From positions 620,001-684,000 of the forward strand of contig NZ_CP022296.1 in NCBI RefSeq assembly GCF_017310035.1: a DNA stretch of 64,000 nt. The letters are read 5' to 3'. A model generated the notes under the pieces. That model did not search any database. It worked only from the letters and a program-made list of their open reading frames with translations, and had not been told where the DNA came from. This DNA is from Nocardioides sp. S5. GTDB taxonomy: Bacteria > Actinomycetota > Actinomycetes > Propionibacteriales > Nocardioidaceae. This document shows, one piece after another, positions 35,849 through 48,391 of the stretch. Every line of letters begins with the position of its first letter. Positions within the stretch are counted from its first letter, which is position 1. The translations under genes were made by a program, and so were the position numbers.

Positions 35849-35866
35849 TCGTGAAGACATTCACAA
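35849..35866. promoter_or_regulatory. Rex operator upstream of nuoA
   Basis: TCGTGAA-GACA-TTCACAA matches the consensus TTGTGAA-N4-TTCACAA at 13 of 14 fixed bases. It lies just downstream of the predicted transcription start, where a bound repressor would block elongation or initiation. Rex control of nuo is established in Streptomyces; binding here is inference. Confidence 0.75.
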
Positions 35867-35917
35867 AGTCACATGTCCTTCACTCCGCCCGGCGCTGGTC
35901 ACACCGGAAGGGAATCG

Positions 35918-36277
35918 ATGGAGCTCTACACCCCGGTCCTCGCCCTGGCGCTGCTCGCGACGGGCTTCGCGGTCTTCTCCGTCGTCATCAGCGCCTTCAC
36001 CGGACCCAAGCGCTACAACCGGGCGAAGCTCGACTCCTACGAGTGCGGCATCGAGCCGACGCCGCAGCCGATCGGCGGCGGCCGCATCCCGGTGAAGTAC
36101 TTCATCACCGCGATGCTCTTCATCATCTTCGACATCGAGATCATCTTCCTCTACCCCTGGGCCGTCCACTTCGACGCGATGGCACTGTTCGGGCTGGTCG
36201 AGATGGTCCTCTTCATCGGCACGGTCTTCGTCGCCTACGCATATGTGTGGCGACGCGGCGGACTGGATTGGGACTGA
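35918..36277 (+). CDS. nuoA: NADH-quinone oxidoreductase subunit A
   Basis: The protein has 119 residues from the ATG at 35918 with a GGAAGGGA site; the frame from 35873 runs back over the leader. It has three membrane helices. The conserved loop RAKLDSYECGIEP and the second segment FDIEIIFLYPWA are present. It is a membrane-arm subunit at the quinone-site junction, and first gene of the 14-gene nuo operon downstream of a Rex operator. Confidence 0.96.
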   Translation: MELYTPVLALALLATGFAVFSVVISAFTGPKRYNRAKLDSYECGIEPTPQPIGGGRIPVKYFITAMLFIIFDIEIIFLYPWAVHFDAMALFGLVEMVLFIGTVFVAYAYVWRRGGLDWD

Positions 36278-36280
36278 ATC

Positions 36281-36831
<551 letters not shown>

Positions 36832-36835
<4 letters not shown>

Positions 36836-37638
36836 GCGACGACAAGTCCGACGAGAACAAGGCAGCCCGCCCGGCCGAGGAGCGCAACCTCGAGTCGGCC
36901 AAGCAGGAGACCGGCACCGGCAGCGGTGTCGCCCAGCCCGCGCCGGAGCAGTCCCCGGAGAACGTCCCCGCGCCGACCGGCGAGGTCCACGCGGTCGGCG
37001 TACGCCACGGCATGTTCGGCGCGTCCGGCACCGGCGACACCTCCGGGTACGGCGGCCTGGTGAGCGCCACGGTCTTCCCGGCCCCGACGCAGCGCCCCTA
37101 CGGCGGCTGGTTCGACGAGGTCGCCGACGCCCTCGAGGCTCGCCTCTCGGCCACCGACCTCACCTCGGCGATCGAGAGCGTGGTCGTCCACCGCGGGGAG
37201 ATCACCTTCCACGTGCGCCGCGAGGACCTGCCCTTCGTCGCCCAGATGCTGCGCGACGACGAAGCCCTGCGCTTCGAGTTCTGCTCCGGCGTCAGCGGGG
37301 TGCACTACCCCGAGGACACCGGCCGCGAGCTGCACGCGGTCTACCACCTCACCTCGATGACCCACAACCGGCGCATCCGGGTCGAGGTGACCGCGCCGGA
37401 CAGCGACCCGCACGTGCCGAGCCTGGTGAGCATCTACCCGACGCTCGACTGGCACGAGCGCGAGACGTACGACATGTTCGGGCTGATCTTCGACGGTCAC
37501 CCCGCTCTGACCCGGGTGCTCATGCCGGACGACTGGCCGGGCCACCCGCAGCGCAAGGACTACCCGCTCGGCGGCATCCCCGTGGAGTACAAGGGCGGCA
37601 GCATTCCTCCGCCCGACCAGCGCAGGAGCTACAACTGA
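36832..37638 (+). CDS. nuoC: NADH-quinone oxidoreductase subunit C
   Basis: The protein has 268 residues from the GTG that overlaps nuoB. The first 70 or so residues are a low-complexity Glu/Ala/Pro extension before the conserved 30-kDa subunit domain, which ends with [14 protein letters not shown] and [11 protein letters not shown]-terminal extensions are usual in actinobacterial NuoC. It is a peripheral-arm scaffold subunit. Confidence 0.95.
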
Positions 37639-38996
37639 TGAGCACCGAGACGAGCACCGCCAACCAGCAGGACCTGTACGCCGCTCCCGGGGAGACGAGC
37701 CAGGGCCGCGTCTTCACCGTCACCGGTCAGGACTGGGACTCCATCACCCAGAGCATCGGCGACGCCGCCGAGGAGCGGGTCGTGGTCAACATGGGCCCGC
37801 AGCACCCCTCGACGCACGGCGTGCTGCGCCTGATCCTCGAGCTCGAGGGCGAGACGGTCACCGAGGCGCGGTGCGGCATCGGCTACCTGCACACCGGCAT
37901 CGAGAAGAACATGGAGTACCGCTCCTGGGTGCAGGGCACGACCTTCTGCACCCGCATGGACTACCTCTCGCCGTTCTACAACGAGATGACCTACGTCCTG
38001 GGCGTCGAGCGACTGCTCGACATCGAGGACGACATCCCGGAGAAGGCGCAGGTCATGCGCGTGCTCCTGATGGAGCTCAACCGGATCTCCTCCCACCTCG
38101 TCGCGATAGCGACCGGCGGCATGGAGATCGGTGCGCTCACCGTCATGACCATCGGCTTCCGCGAGCGCGAGCTGGTGCTCGACCTGTTCGAGCTGATCAC
38201 CGGCCTGCGGATGAACCACGCGTTCTTCCGCCCCGGCGGTGTCGCGCAAGACCTGCCGCCCGGCGCGCTCGACGAGATCCGCGACTTCATCGCCTTGATG
38301 AAGAAGCGCCTGCCCGAGTACGCCGCCCTCTGCAACGCCAACCCGATCTTCAAGGGGCGGCTCGAGGGGGTCGGCCACCTCGACCTGGCCGGCTGCATGG
38401 CGCTCGGCATGACCGGACCGGTGCTCCGCTCGACCGGCTACGCGTGGGACCTGCGCAAGACCCAGCCCTACAGCGGCTACGAGGACTACGACTTCGAGGT
38501 CCAGACCTGGGACACGTGCGACTCCTACGGCCGCTTCCGCATCCGTCTCAACGAGATGTGGGAGTCGCTGAAGATCGTCGGGCAGTGCGCCGACCGCCTC
38601 GCCGGCCTCGAGGGCGCGCCGGTCATGGTGTCCGACAAGAAGATCGCCTGGCCCAGCCAGCTCGCGATCGGCAGCGACGGCATGGGCAACAGCCTCGACC
38701 ACATCCGCCACATCATGGGGGAGTCGATGGAGGCGCTGATCCATCACTTCAAGCTGGTGACCGAGGGCTTCCGGGTCCCCGCCGGCCAGGCGTACGTCCC
38801 GATCGAGTCCCCCCGCGGCGAGCTGGGCGCCCACGTCGTCTCCGACGGCGGCACCCGTCCCTTCCGCGCGCACTTCCGGGACCCGTCGTTCACCAACCTG
38901 CAGGCGACGAGCGTGATGAGCGAGGGCGGCATGGTCGCCGACGTCATCGTCGCCATCGCCTCCATCGACCCCGTCATGGGAGGAGTCGACCGATGA
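37638..38996 (+). CDS. nuoD: NADH-quinone oxidoreductase subunit D
   Basis: The protein has 452 residues. [32 protein letters not shown] and the C-terminal DPVMGGVDR define the 49-kDa subunit, which forms the quinone pocket with NuoB. The ATG shares one base with the nuoC stop. Confidence 0.97.
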   Translation: MSTETSTANQQDLYAAPGETSQGRVFTVTGQDWDSITQSIGDAAEERVVVNMGPQHPSTHGVLRLILELEGETVTEARCGIGYLHTGIEKNMEYRSWVQGTTFCTRMDYLSPFYNEMTYVLGVERLLDIEDDIPEKAQVMRVLLMELNRISSHLVAIATGGMEIGALTVMTIGFRERELVLDLFELITGLRMNHAFFRPGGVAQDLPPGALDEIRDFIALMKKRLPEYAALCNANPIFKGRLEGVGHLDLAGCMALGMTGPVLRSTGYAWDLRKTQPYSGYEDYDFEVQTWDTCDSYGRFRIRLNEMWESLKIVGQCADRLAGLEGAPVMVSDKKIAWPSQLAIGSDGMGNSLDHIRHIMGESMEALIHHFKLVTEGFRVPAGQAYVPIESPRGELGAHVVSDGGTRPFRAHFRDPSFTNLQATSVMSEGGMVADVIVAIASIDPVMGGVDR

Positions 38997-39667
38997 CCGA
39001 GCCCACGACCGGCCTCGACGAGAAGACCTGGACCGAGCTGCGCGAGATCGCGGCCCGCTACCCCCAGGCCCGTTCCGGCCTGCTCCCGATGCTGCACCTC
39101 GTGCAGTCGGTCGAGGGGCGCATCACCCCCGAGGGCATCGAGGCCTGCGCGGAGGTCCTCGGCATCAGTGCCGCCGAGGTCAACGGTGTCGCGACCTTCT
39201 ACACGATGTACAAGCGCAAGCCCGTCGGCGACTACCACGTCGGGGTCTGCACCAACACGCTGTGCGCGGTGATGGGCGGCGACCTGATCTTCGAGCGGCT
39301 CAAGGACCACCTCGACGTCGGCAACGACGAGACCACCGAGGACGCCCCCGGCCTGAAGAGCATCACCCTCGAGCACGTCGAGTGCAACGCGGCGTGCGAC
39401 TACGCCCCGGTGATGATGGTCAACTGGGAGTTCATGGACAACCAGACCCCCGAGTCGGCCGTCCGGGTCGTCGACGACCTGCGCGCCGGCAAGGAGGTCC
39501 ACTCGACCCGCGGTCCGCGACTGTGCACCTGGCGCGAGGCCGAGCGCGTGCTCGCCGGCTTCCCCGACGACCGCGCCGACGAAGGGCCGGCCGCCGGCCC
39601 GTCCTCGCTGGTCGGGCTGAAGATCGCCCGTGAGAAGGGCTGGACCGCTCCGGAGGGAGAGAAGTGA
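38993..39667 (+). CDS. nuoE: NADH-quinone oxidoreductase subunit E
   Basis: The protein has 224 residues from the ATG at 38993. It is the thioredoxin-like 2Fe-2S subunit; cysteine ligands are in [11 protein letters not shown] and [12 protein letters not shown]. The family core is about 160 residues. Here an additional C-terminal segment of about 45 residues (after ARK-like helices, with [15 protein letters not shown]) extends it, as in other actinobacteria. Confidence 0.95.
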   Translation: MTEPTTGLDEKTWTELREIAARYPQARSGLLPMLHLVQSVEGRITPEGIEACAEVLGISAAEVNGVATFYTMYKRKPVGDYHVGVCTNTLCAVMGGDLIFERLKDHLDVGNDETTEDAPGLKSITLEHVECNAACDYAPVMMVNWEFMDNQTPESAVRVVDDLRAGKEVHSTRGPRLCTWREAERVLAGFPDDRADEGPAAGPSSLVGLKIAREKGWTAPEGEK

Positions 39668-40974
39668 CCGACACGCTGACCCCGGTCCTCACCGACAACT
39701 GGGACGCCGAGCGCGCCTGGACCCTGGCGTCGTACGAGGAGCGCGGGGGCTACGCCGCGCTCGACAAGGCCTTCGCGATGGCCCCCGACGACGTGATCAA
39801 CGCCGTCAAGGAGTCCGGCCTGCGCGGTCGCGGCGGCGCGGGCTTCCCCACCGGCATGAAGTGGGGCTTCATCCCGCAGGACAACCCGAAGCCGAAGTAC
39901 CTCGTCGTCAACGCCGACGAGTCGGAGCCGGGCACCTGCAAGGACATCCCGCTCATGATGGCCAGCCCGCACACGCTGGTCGAGGGCGTGATCGTCAGCT
40001 CCTACGCCATCCGCGCCAACACCGCCTTCATCTACGTCCGCGGCGAGGTCCTCCACGTGGTCCGCCGCCTCCAGCGTGCGGTGCAGGAGGCCTACCTCGC
40101 CGGCCACCTCGGCAAGAACATCCACGGCTCCGGCTACGACCTCGACCTGGTCGTCCACGCCGGCGCAGGGGCCTACATCTGCGGCGAGGAGACGGCGCTG
40201 CTCGAGGGCCTCGAGGGCCGCCGGGGCCAGCCCCGCCTGCGCCCGCCGTTCCCCGCGGTCGCCGGTCTCTACTCCAGCCCGACGGTCATCAACAACGTCG
40301 AGTCGATCGCCTCCGTGCCGAGCATCATCGTCAACGGGCCGGCCTGGTTCGCCGGCATGGGCACCGAGAAGTCCAACGGCTTCGGCATCTTCAGCCTCTC
40401 GGGCCACGTCGCCAACCCCGGCCAGTACGAAGCGCCGCTCGGCATCACCCTGCGCGAGCTCATCGACCTCGCCGGCGGCATGCGCGAGGGCCACGAGCTC
40501 AAGTTCTGGACCCCCGGCGGCTCGAGCACCCCGCTCCTGACCCCCGAGCACCTCGACGTCCCGCTCGACTTCGAGTCGGTGGGTGCGGCGGGGTCGATGC
40601 TCGGCACCCGTGCCCTGCAGCTCTTCGACGAGACCACCTGCGTGGTCCGGGCGGTGCTGCGCTGGACCGAGTTCTACAAGCACGAGTCGTGCGGCAAGTG
40701 CACCCCGTGCCGCGAGGGCACGTGGTGGTTGTCGCAGACCTTGGCCCGGATCGAGAAGGGTGAGGGCAGCGAGGCGGACCTCGACGTGCTGCTCGACCAG
40801 TGCGACAACATCCTGGGTCGCGCGTTCTGCGCGCTCGGGGATGGGGCCACCAGCCCGATCTCGAGCTCGATCCAGTACTTCCGCGACGAGTACCTCGCAC
40901 ACCTGACCCACGGCGGCTGCCCGTTCGACCACGCCGCCTCCACTGTCTTCGCACCCGTGGGAGCCACTGCATGA
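39664..40974 (+). CDS. nuoF: NADH-quinone oxidoreductase subunit F
   Basis: The protein has 436 residues and is the NADH- and FMN-binding subunit. Nucleotide loop [16 protein letters not shown] and FMN segment [15 protein letters not shown] are present. Cluster N3 cysteines are in [13 protein letters not shown] and the later FCALGDG. It accepts hydride from NADH and passes electrons to NuoG. Confidence 0.97.
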   Translation: MTDTLTPVLTDNWDAERAWTLASYEERGGYAALDKAFAMAPDDVINAVKESGLRGRGGAGFPTGMKWGFIPQDNPKPKYLVVNADESEPGTCKDIPLMMASPHTLVEGVIVSSYAIRANTAFIYVRGEVLHVVRRLQRAVQEAYLAGHLGKNIHGSGYDLDLVVHAGAGAYICGEETALLEGLEGRRGQPRLRPPFPAVAGLYSSPTVINNVESIASVPSIIVNGPAWFAGMGTEKSNGFGIFSLSGHVANPGQYEAPLGITLRELIDLAGGMREGHELKFWTPGGSSTPLLTPEHLDVPLDFESVGAAGSMLGTRALQLFDETTCVVRAVLRWTEFYKHESCGKCTPCREGTWWLSQTLARIEKGEGSEADLDVLLDQCDNILGRAFCALGDGATSPISSSIQYFRDEYLAHLTHGGCPFDHAASTVFAPVGATA

Positions 40975-43379
40975 CCACCACTCCTGAGCGCACGGAGGTC
41001 GAGACGGTCACGCTGACCATCGACGGCGTCCAGGTCAGCGTCCCCAAGGACACGCTGGTCATCCGCGCCGCCGAGCAGGTCGGCGTACAGATCCCGCGCT
41101 TCTGCGACCACCCGCTGCTCGACCCGGTCGGCGCCTGCCGCCAGTGCCTGGTCGACATCCCGGACGCCGGCAACGGCCGCGGCTTCCCCAAGCCGCAGGC
41201 CTCCTGCACGCTGCCGGTGGCCGAGGGCATGGTCGTCAACACCCAGGCCACCAGCGAGGTCGCCGACAAGGCACAGCAGGGCATCATGGAGTTCCTGCTG
41301 ATCAACCACCCGCTCGACTGCCCGGTCTGCGACAAGGGCGGCGAGTGCCCCCTGCAGAACCAGGCGATGAGCAACGGTCGCGGCGAGAGCCGTTTCGCGG
41401 AGACCGGTGGCGTCAAGCGCACCTTCCCCAAGCCGATCAACATCTCCGCCCAGGTCCTGCTCGACCGCGAGCGCTGCGTGCTGTGCGCGCGCTGCACCCG
41501 CTTCTCCGAGCAGGTCGCCGGCGACCCGTTCATCGCCCTCGCCGAGCGCGGTGCGCTCCAGCAGGTCGCGATCTACGAGCGCGAGCCCTTCGAGAGCTAC
41601 TTCTCCGGCAACACGATCCAGATCTGCCCGGTGGGCGCGCTCACCTCGGCCGACTACCGCTTCCGGTCGCGGCCCTTCGACCTGGTCTCCACGCCGGGCG
41701 TGGCCGAGCACGACGCCTGCGGTGCCGCCATCCGCGTCGACCACCGCCGTGGCAAGGTCATGCGTCGCCTCGCCGGCAACGAGCCCGAGGTCAACGAGGA
41801 GTGGATCAGCGACAAGGACCGCTTCGCGTTCCGCTACACCCAGGTCGAGGACCGCATCACCTACCCCCGGATCCGTGAGGACGGTGTGCTGCGTCCCGCC
41901 TCGTGGCCCGAGGCCTTCGCCGTCGCCGCCCGCGGGCTGCGCGACGCCGGTGCCGCCGCCGTGCTCACCGGCGGTCGCCTGACCGTCGAGGACGCCTACG
42001 CCTACGCCAAGTTCGCCCGCGTCGCGCTCGGCACCAACGACGTCGACTTCCGCGCCCGCCCGCACAGCGCCGAGGAGGCGAGCTTCCTCGCCTCGCAGGT
42101 CGCGCTGTCCGGCGGCGTGACCTACTCCGACCTCGAGGCGGCCCCGGTCGTGGTGCTGCTGGGCCTCGAGCCCGAGGACGAGGCGGCCACCATCTTCCTG
42201 CGTCTGCGCAAGGCGGCCCGCAAGGGACGTACGCAGGTCGTGTCCGTGGCGCCCTTCACCTCGCGCGGCCTGCACAAGATGAACGGTCGCCTCGTCGCGA
42301 CCGCGCCGGGCGCCGAGGTCGAGGCCATCGGCTCGCTCCGGGACGCCGAGCACGGCATCACCAAGGACGCCGTGATCCTCGTCGGCGAGCGCCTCGCGCA
42401 GACCCACGGAGCGCTGACCGCCGCGGTCGAGCTCGCCCGCAGCACCGGCGCCCGGCTCGCCTGGGTGCCGCGTCGTGCCGGTGACCGCGGTGCGGTCGAG
42501 GCCGGCGCGCTGCCCAACCTGCTGCCCGGCGGTCGGCCCGTCACCGAGGCGTCGGCCCGGGTCGACCTGGCCGCCGCGTGGGGCGTGGACTCGCTGCCCG
42601 CCAAGGTCGGTCGCGACGGCAACGCCATCGTCGCCGCACTCGCCAAGGGCGACCTCGGCGGCCTCGTGGTCGCCGGAGTCGACCCCGACGACACCGCGGA
42701 CCCTGCCGCCTTCCGCGCCGCCCTCGGCGCGGCCGGCTTCGTGGTCAGCCTCGAGCTGCGCGAGACCGACGTGACCCGCGCCGCCGACGTGGTGCTCCCG
42801 GTCGCGCCGGTCACCGACAAGTCGGGCACCTTCGTGACGTGGGACGCCCGCACCCGCGACTTCGTCGCGGTCTTCAGCAACCCCGCGTCCCTGCCCGACC
42901 TGCGCGTGCTGTCGGGGATCGCCGACGAGCTCGGCCGCCCGCTCGGCTTCCGCACGGTGGAGCAGGTGCGCGCGGAGATGCAGGCCCTCGGCCCGTGGGA
43001 CGGCGCGCGCCCGACGATCGATGCCGGCAAGGCGCCGAAGGCTCCGAAGGCGAGGGCCGGTGCGCTCGCCCTCGCGACGTGGAAGCAGCTGATCGACCTC
43101 GGGTCGATGCAGGACGGCGAGGCGCACCTGCGCGCCACCGCCCGCACGCCCGTGGCGCGCCTGAGCCGGGCGACGTACGAGTCGGTGTTCGGCATGCTCG
43201 ACGCCGGCCAGGACCCGGTCGCCACCATCACCGGCGACCGCGGCAGCATCACGCTGCCGGTGGTGGTCGCCGACCTCCCCGACGACGTGGTCTGGGTCCC
43301 GGCCCGCTCCGTCGGCCGGGGCGTCCTCGCCGATCTCGCCTCGCCGGGCTCCTCGGTGATCGTGAAGGGAGCCAACTGA
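40971..43379 (+). CDS. nuoG: NADH-quinone oxidoreductase subunit G
   Basis: The protein has 802 residues from the ATG at 40971. The N-terminal ferredoxin domain ([20 protein letters not shown]) is followed by the NuoG-type [17 protein letters not shown] and the 4Fe-4S set [17 protein letters not shown] with [10 protein letters not shown] molybdopterin-oxidoreductase-like domain without cofactor follows. It is the largest peripheral subunit and carries electrons from NuoF to NuoI. Confidence 0.96.
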   Translation: MTTTPERTEVETVTLTIDGVQVSVPKDTLVIRAAEQVGVQIPRFCDHPLLDPVGACRQCLVDIPDAGNGRGFPKPQASCTLPVAEGMVVNTQATSEVADKAQQGIMEFLLINHPLDCPVCDKGGECPLQNQAMSNGRGESRFAETGGVKRTFPKPINISAQVLLDRERCVLCARCTRFSEQVAGDPFIALAERGALQQVAIYEREPFESYFSGNTIQICPVGALTSADYRFRSRPFDLVSTPGVAEHDACGAAIRVDHRRGKVMRRLAGNEPEVNEEWISDKDRFAFRYTQVEDRITYPRIREDGVLRPASWPEAFAVAARGLRDAGAAAVLTGGRLTVEDAYAYAKFARVALGTNDVDFRARPHSAEEASFLASQVALSGGVTYSDLEAAPVVVLLGLEPEDEAATIFLRLRKAARKGRTQVVSVAPFTSRGLHKMNGRLVATAPGAEVEAIGSLRDAEHGITKDAVILVGERLAQTHGALTAAVELARSTGARLAWVPRRAGDRGAVEAGALPNLLPGGRPVTEASARVDLAAAWGVDSLPAKVGRDGNAIVAALAKGDLGGLVVAGVDPDDTADPAAFRAALGAAGFVVSLELRETDVTRAADVVLPVAPVTDKSGTFVTWDARTRDFVAVFSNPASLPDLRVLSGIADELGRPLGFRTVEQVRAEMQALGPWDGARPTIDAGKAPKAPKARAGALALATWKQLIDLGSMQDGEAHLRATARTPVARLSRATYESVFGMLDAGQDPVATITGDRGSITLPVVVADLPDDVVWVPARSVGRGVLADLASPGSSVIVKGAN

Positions 43380-44722
43380 TGGCCATCCTGCCGCTGGCAG
43401 CGTCGCTGCCCGACGCGGACCTCGCCCAGTTCGGTCAGGACCCCTGGTGGGTGATCGTCCTCAAGGCGGTCTTCATCTTCCTGATCCTGGTGCTGCTCAC
43501 GCTCTTCAACATCTGGTTCGAGCGCCGTGTCGTGGCCCGCATGCAGCACCGCGTCGGCCCCAACGTGCACGGCCCCTTCGGCCTGCTGCAGTCGCTCGCC
43601 GACGGCGTGAAGCTGGCGCTGAAGGAGGACATCATCCCCAAGGCGGCCGACAAGGTCGTCTTCCTGCTCGCGCCGGTCATCGCCGTGGTGCCGGCCTTCG
43701 TGACGTGGGCGGTCATCCCGCTCGGCCCGGAGGTCAACTTCTTCGGCGAGCGCACGCCGCTGCAGCTCACCGACATGCCCGTCGCCGTGCTCTTCATGCT
43801 CGCCATCGCCTCGATCGGCATCTACGGCATCGTGCTCGGCGGCTGGTCCTCGGGCTCGACCTACTCGCTGCTCGGCGGCCTGCGCTCGAGCGCGCAGATG
43901 ATCTCCTACGAGGTCGCGATGGGCCTGGCGCTCGTGGCGGTCTTCCTCTACGCCGGGTCGATGTCGACCTCGGAGATCGTCGCCGCCCAGGACGACCTCT
44001 GGTTCGGGCTGATCCTGCTGCCGTCCTTCGTCATCTACGTCATCTCGATGGTCGGCGAGACCAACCGCGCTCCCTTCGACCTCCCCGAGGCCGAGGGCGA
44101 GCTGGTCGGCGGCTTCCACACCGAGTACTCCAGCCTGAAGTTCGCGCTGTTCTTCCTGGCCGAGTACATCAACCTCGCGACCGTGTCGGCCATCGCCACC
44201 ACGCTCTTCCTCGGCGGCTGGGCAGCGCCGTGGGGCATCGAGCACGTCTGGGACGGCGCCAACTCCGGCTACTGGCCGCTGCTGTGGTTCTTCGGCAAGG
44301 TCTTCATCTTCATCTTCCTGTTCGTCTGGCTGCGCGGCTCGCTGCCCCGCATGCGCTACGACCAGTTCATGGCGCTGGGCTGGAAGGTCCTGATCCCGGT
44401 CTCCCTGGCCTGGATCGTGGCCGTCGCCACCATCCGCGTCATCTCGCTCGAGGGCGACATCAACCGCACCTACCTCGTGGCCGCGATCGCGGTCCTGCTC
44501 GTCATCACCGTCGGCCTGATGTTCCTGGGCGACGGCGACAAGGGTGAGGAGGCGACGGTCGAGGCCGACCGCGAGCCCCACGACGCGTTCGCGGGCGGCT
44601 TCCCCGTCCCGCCGATGCCGCAGGGCGGTGCCGTACGCGGCGGCGCCGCGCCGCTGACGTTCACCCACTCTCCGGGGGGACGCACCACCGTCACCGCTGC
44701 AGCGGAGGAGAACCATGAGTGA
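43379..44722 (+). CDS. nuoH: NADH-quinone oxidoreductase subunit H
   Basis: The protein has 447 residues and eight membrane helices. [14 protein letters not shown] and [20 protein letters not shown] are the conserved quinone-channel loops. A hydrophilic tail of about 60 residues follows the last helix. The last eight bases overlap nuoI. Confidence 0.96.
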   Translation: MAILPLAASLPDADLAQFGQDPWWVIVLKAVFIFLILVLLTLFNIWFERRVVARMQHRVGPNVHGPFGLLQSLADGVKLALKEDIIPKAADKVVFLLAPVIAVVPAFVTWAVIPLGPEVNFFGERTPLQLTDMPVAVLFMLAIASIGIYGIVLGGWSSGSTYSLLGGLRSSAQMISYEVAMGLALVAVFLYAGSMSTSEIVAAQDDLWFGLILLPSFVIYVISMVGETNRAPFDLPEAEGELVGGFHTEYSSLKFALFFLAEYINLATVSAIATTLFLGGWAAPWGIEHVWDGANSGYWPLLWFFGKVFIFIFLFVWLRGSLPRMRYDQFMALGWKVLIPVSLAWIVAVATIRVISLEGDINRTYLVAAIAVLLVITVGLMFLGDGDKGEEATVEADREPHDAFAGGFPVPPMPQGGAVRGGAAPLTFTHSPGGRTTVTAAAEENHE

Positions 44723-45269
44723 GTCCCAGGACCCCACGAGCTCGGAGGGGGCCAAGGAGCGCGTCTGGGACCCGATCGCGGGGTTCGGCGTCACCTTCCG
44801 GACGATGTTCAAGAAGGTCGTCACCGAGCAGTACCCGTTCGAGAAGCTCCCGACGGCGCCGCGCTTCCACGGTCGGCACCAGCTCAACCGGTGGCCCGAC
44901 GGGCTGGAGAAGTGCATCGGCTGCGAGCTGTGCGCGTGGGCCTGCCCGGCCGACGCGATCTACGTCGAGGGTGCCTCCAACACGGACCTGCCTGACGGGT
45001 CCGGGCGCTTCAGCCCTGGCGAGCGCTACGGCCGCGTCTACCAGATCAACTACCTGCGCTGCATCCTGTGCGGCCTGTGCATCGAGGCGTGCCCGACCCG
45101 CGCGCTGACGATGACCAACGAGTACGAGCTGGCCGACGACAACCGCGCCGACCTGATCTACGAGAAGTCCGACCTGCTCGCCCCGCTGCTGCCCGGCATG
45201 GAGCAGCCGCCGCACCCGATGCGCCTGGGCGACGACGACGGCGACTACTACAGGGGGACCACGCGATGA
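44715..45269 (+). CDS. nuoI: NADH-quinone oxidoreductase subunit I
   Basis: The protein has 184 residues. Two 4Fe-4S motifs, [15 protein letters not shown] and [15 protein letters not shown], form clusters N6a and N6b, the relay to NuoB. It overlaps nuoH and nuoJ. Confidence 0.97.
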   Translation: MSESQDPTSSEGAKERVWDPIAGFGVTFRTMFKKVVTEQYPFEKLPTAPRFHGRHQLNRWPDGLEKCIGCELCAWACPADAIYVEGASNTDLPDGSGRFSPGERYGRVYQINYLRCILCGLCIEACPTRALTMTNEYELADDNRADLIYEKSDLLAPLLPGMEQPPHPMRLGDDDGDYYRGTTR

Positions 45270-46111
45270 CCTTCTGGCTCCTCGCCCCGATCATGGTGGC
45301 GGCGGCGCTCGGCATCCTGTTCGTCCGCAAGGCCGTGCACGCCGCGCTGCTGCTCGCCGTCGTGATGATCAGCCTGGCGGTCCTCTACGCCGTGCTGGAC
45401 GCGCCGTTCCTCTTCGCGGTGCAGATCATCGTCTACACCGGCGCCATCCTCATGCTGTTCCTCTTCGTGATGATGCTGATCGGCGTCGACGCCTCCGACT
45501 CCACCGTCGAGACGATCCGCGGCCAGCGGGTCATGGCGGTCGTCCTGGGCCTGCTCTTCGGCACCGTCCTGGTCGTCGGGATCGGCCAGGTGACCTTCGG
45601 GACCGTGGTGGGCCTCGACGAGGCGAACGCCGGCGGCAACGTCCCTGCCATCGCCAACATCCTCTTCAGCAAGTACGTCTTCGCCTTCGAGGCCACCAGC
45701 GCTCTGCTGATCACCGCCGCGCTCGGTGCGATGGTGCTCGCCCACCGCGAGCGCCTCACCCCGAAGCTCGGCCAGGCCGACCTCGCGGCGCAGCGCATGC
45801 GTGACTACGCCGAGCACGGCAAGCACCTCGGCCCGCTGCCCTCGCCCGGTGTGTACGCCCGCCACAACGCGGTCGACACCCCGGCCCTGCTGCCCGACGG
45901 CACCGCCGCCGAGTCGTCGGTGTCCCGGGTCCTCGCTGCCCGTGGCACGGTGCGCTCGGCCCCCGCGCTCGCCGACGACATCGTCGACGTACGCCGACAG
46001 ATCGGTGGCCTGGACGGGCACGGCGACCCGACCACGATGCCCGAGACCTCCGGCAAGGCCGGCGCGCCGGCACACACCGAAGAGGACGTGCAGAAGGGCG
46101 AGGAGAAGTGA
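45266..46111 (+). CDS. nuoJ: NADH-quinone oxidoreductase subunit J
   Basis: The protein has 281 residues from the ATG at 45266. Five membrane helices lie in the first 165 residues ([19 protein letters not shown] is the conserved pi-bulge helix). The rest is a hydrophilic tail of about 110 residues, common in actinobacteria and without known role. Confidence 0.95.
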   Translation: MTFWLLAPIMVAAALGILFVRKAVHAALLLAVVMISLAVLYAVLDAPFLFAVQIIVYTGAILMLFLFVMMLIGVDASDSTVETIRGQRVMAVVLGLLFGTVLVVGIGQVTFGTVVGLDEANAGGNVPAIANILFSKYVFAFEATSALLITAALGAMVLAHRERLTPKLGQADLAAQRMRDYAEHGKHLGPLPSPGVYARHNAVDTPALLPDGTAAESSVSRVLAARGTVRSAPALADDIVDVRRQIGGLDGHGDPTTMPETSGKAGAPAHTEEDVQKGEEK

Positions 46112-46401
46112 CCCAGTACATCGTCCTGTCGGCGATCCTCTTCACCATCGGCTGCGTGGGTGTCCTCACCCGCCGCAACGCGATCGTGGTGTTCATGTGC
46201 GTGGAGCTGATGCTCAACGCCTGCAACCTCGCCTTCGTCGCCTTCGCCAAGCAGCACGGCAACCTCGACGGCCAGATCACCGCCTTCTTCGTGATGGTGG
46301 TGGCGGCTGCCGAGGTCGTGATCGGGCTCGCGATCATCATGACCATCTTCCGCACGCGACGCTCGGCCTCGGTCGACGACGCCAGCCTGCTGAAGTACTG
46401 A
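46108..46401 (+). CDS. nuoK: NADH-quinone oxidoreductase subunit K
   Basis: The protein has 97 residues and three membrane helices. The proton-path glutamates are in [11 protein letters not shown] and [12 protein letters not shown]. The GTG overlaps nuoJ by four bases. Confidence 0.96.
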   Translation: MTQYIVLSAILFTIGCVGVLTRRNAIVVFMCVELMLNACNLAFVAFAKQHGNLDGQITAFFVMVVAAAEVVIGLAIIMTIFRTRRSASVDDASLLKY

Positions 46402-46411
46402 GGGAGAGCTC

Positions 46412-48391
46412 GTGAACCTGTTGTCCCAGTCGGTCCTTCGCGCGGCCGAAGGCACCGAGATCCCGGTGGTCGCACCCGACACCGGCGCCGGTGGTGTCTT
46501 CGAGCTGCTGTGGCTGGTCATCGCGCTGCCGCTGCTCGGCGCCTTCCTGCTGCTCGGCGTGGCGCCCTTCCTGACGGGCTCGCTCAAGACGGCCGTCGAC
46601 AAGCACGGCCACCTGCTCGGCACCGCCATGTCGGTGGCGTCCTTCGTGCTCAGCGTGCTGCTGTTCGTCTCGCTGCTCGGTCGGGGGGAGGAGGAGCGCC
46701 AGGTCGGCCAGCAGCTCTGGACGTGGTTCGAGACGGCGACGATCAGCGTCGGCATGGACCTGCTCTACGACCCGCTCGCCGCGCTGTTCCTGCTGCTCAT
46801 CACCGGTGTCGGCTCCCTGATCCACGTCTACGCCATCGGCTACATGGAGCACGACCCGCGTCGTCGGCGGTTCTTCGGCTACCTCAATCTCTTCGTCGCG
46901 GCGATGCTCACGCTAATCCTCTCGGCGAACTTCGTCGGCCTGTTCCTGGGCTGGGAGGGCGTCGGCCTGGCGTCGTACCTGCTCATCGGCTTCTGGCAGC
47001 ACAAGCCGTCGGCCGCCGCCGCGGCCAAGAAGGCCTTCGTCATCAACCGCGTCGGTGACATCGGCCTGTCGCTGGCGATCGCGCTGATGTTCGCCACCTT
47101 CGGCACCACCGACTTCGCAGCGGTCAGCGAGGTGGCTGGCGAGGCCGACCAGGGCACGCTCAACGCCCTCGGCCTGCTGCTCCTGCTCGGGGCCTGCGGG
47201 AAGTCCGCGCAGGTCCCGCTGCAGGCCTGGCTGCTCGACGCGATGGAGGGCCCGACCCCGGTCTCGGCCCTCATCCACGCAGCGACCATGGTCACCGCCG
47301 GCGTCTACCTCGTGGTCCGGTCCAACTTCATCTACGAGCTCACCCCGGTCGCACAGACCGCGGTGGTCGTCGTCGCGACGGTCACGCTCCTGTGGGGTGC
47401 GATCCTCGGCTGCGCCAAGGACGACATCAAGAAGGCGCTCGCCGGCTCGACGATGAGCCAGATCGGCTACATGATGCTGGCTGCGGGCCTCGGGCCGGCC
47501 GGCTATCCCTACGCGATCTTCCACCTGCTCACCCACGGCTTCTTCAAGGCCAACATGTTCCTGGGAGCGGGCTCGGTGATGCACGGGATGAACGACGACG
47601 TGGACATGCGCCACTACGGCGCTCTCCGCAAGGCGATGCCGGTCACGTTCCTCACCTTCGCCATGGGTTATCTCGCGATCATCGGCTTCCCCGGGTTCTC
47701 CGGCTTCTGGTCCAAGGACCGGATCATCGAGACCGCGCTCGCCGAGAACCTCGTCGTCGGGCTCCTCGCCCTGCTCGGCGCCGGCATCACCGCGTTCTAC
47801 ATGACCCGCCTGATGCTGATGACGTTCTTCACCGAGAAGCGCTGGGCCCAGGACGTGCACCCGCACGAGTCGCCGAAGGTGATGACCTTCCCGCTCATCG
47901 TGCTGGCGGCGCTCTCGGTCCTCGGCGGCGTCCTGCTGCTCGGCGACTGGATCAAGACCTGGCTCGAGCCAGTGACCGGCACCGTGGAGCACCACGAGCC
48001 GCCGCTGCCCGCCATCGCGATCACGCTCATCATCACCGCGGTGGTCGCCATCGGCGTCGCCGCCGCGTGGTTCCTCGTCGGAAGGCGCGAGATCCCGCGG
48101 GAGGCCCCGCAGGACGTGTCCTTCGCGACCCGTGCGGCCCGCGCCGACCTCTACGGCGACGCGATCAACGACGCCGTCGTGGTGCGTCCCGGTGCCTCGC
48201 TCGTCGGTGGCCTGGCCACCTTCGACCGCGTCGGCGTCGACGGCGCCGTCGAGGGCGGGTCCGCCGCCGTCGGGGGGCTCAGCTCCACGCTGCGACGTGT
48301 CCAGAACGGCTTCGTCCGCTCCTACGCCCTGTCCCTCCTCGCCGGGGCCCTGCTGGTCGTCCTGGCCCTCCTGGCGGTGAACCTCGGATGA
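46412..48391 (+). CDS. nuoL: NADH-quinone oxidoreductase subunit L
   Basis: The protein has 659 residues. It is an antiporter-like proton-pumping subunit with [19 protein letters not shown] and [19 protein letters not shown]. The long lateral helix and C-terminal helix are present. It starts 10 bp after nuoK with GGGAGAG. Confidence 0.96.
   Translation: MNLLSQSVLRAAEGTEIPVVAPDTGAGGVFELLWLVIALPLLGAFLLLGVAPFLTGSLKTAVDKHGHLLGTAMSVASFVLSVLLFVSLLGRGEEERQVGQQLWTWFETATISVGMDLLYDPLAALFLLLITGVGSLIHVYAIGYMEHDPRRRRFFGYLNLFVAAMLTLILSANFVGLFLGWEGVGLASYLLIGFWQHKPSAAAAAKKAFVINRVGDIGLSLAIALMFATFGTTDFAAVSEVAGEADQGTLNALGLLLLLGACGKSAQVPLQAWLLDAMEGPTPVSALIHAATMVTAGVYLVVRSNFIYELTPVAQTAVVVVATVTLLWGAILGCAKDDIKKALAGSTMSQIGYMMLAAGLGPAGYPYAIFHLLTHGFFKANMFLGAGSVMHGMNDDVDMRHYGALRKAMPVTFLTFAMGYLAIIGFPGFSGFWSKDRIIETALAENLVVGLLALLGAGITAFYMTRLMLMTFFTEKRWAQDVHPHESPKVMTFPLIVLAALSVLGGVLLLGDWIKTWLEPVTGTVEHHEPPLPAIAITLIITAVVAIGVAAAWFLVGRREIPREAPQDVSFATRAARADLYGDAINDAVVVRPGASLVGGLATFDRVGVDGAVEGGSAAVGGLSSTLRRVQNGFVRSYALSLLAGALLVVLALLAVNLG

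Noticed and set aside
42122..44917. 931-codon minus-strand open frame
   Set aside because: Antisense to nuoG and nuoH, both with complete family motifs.
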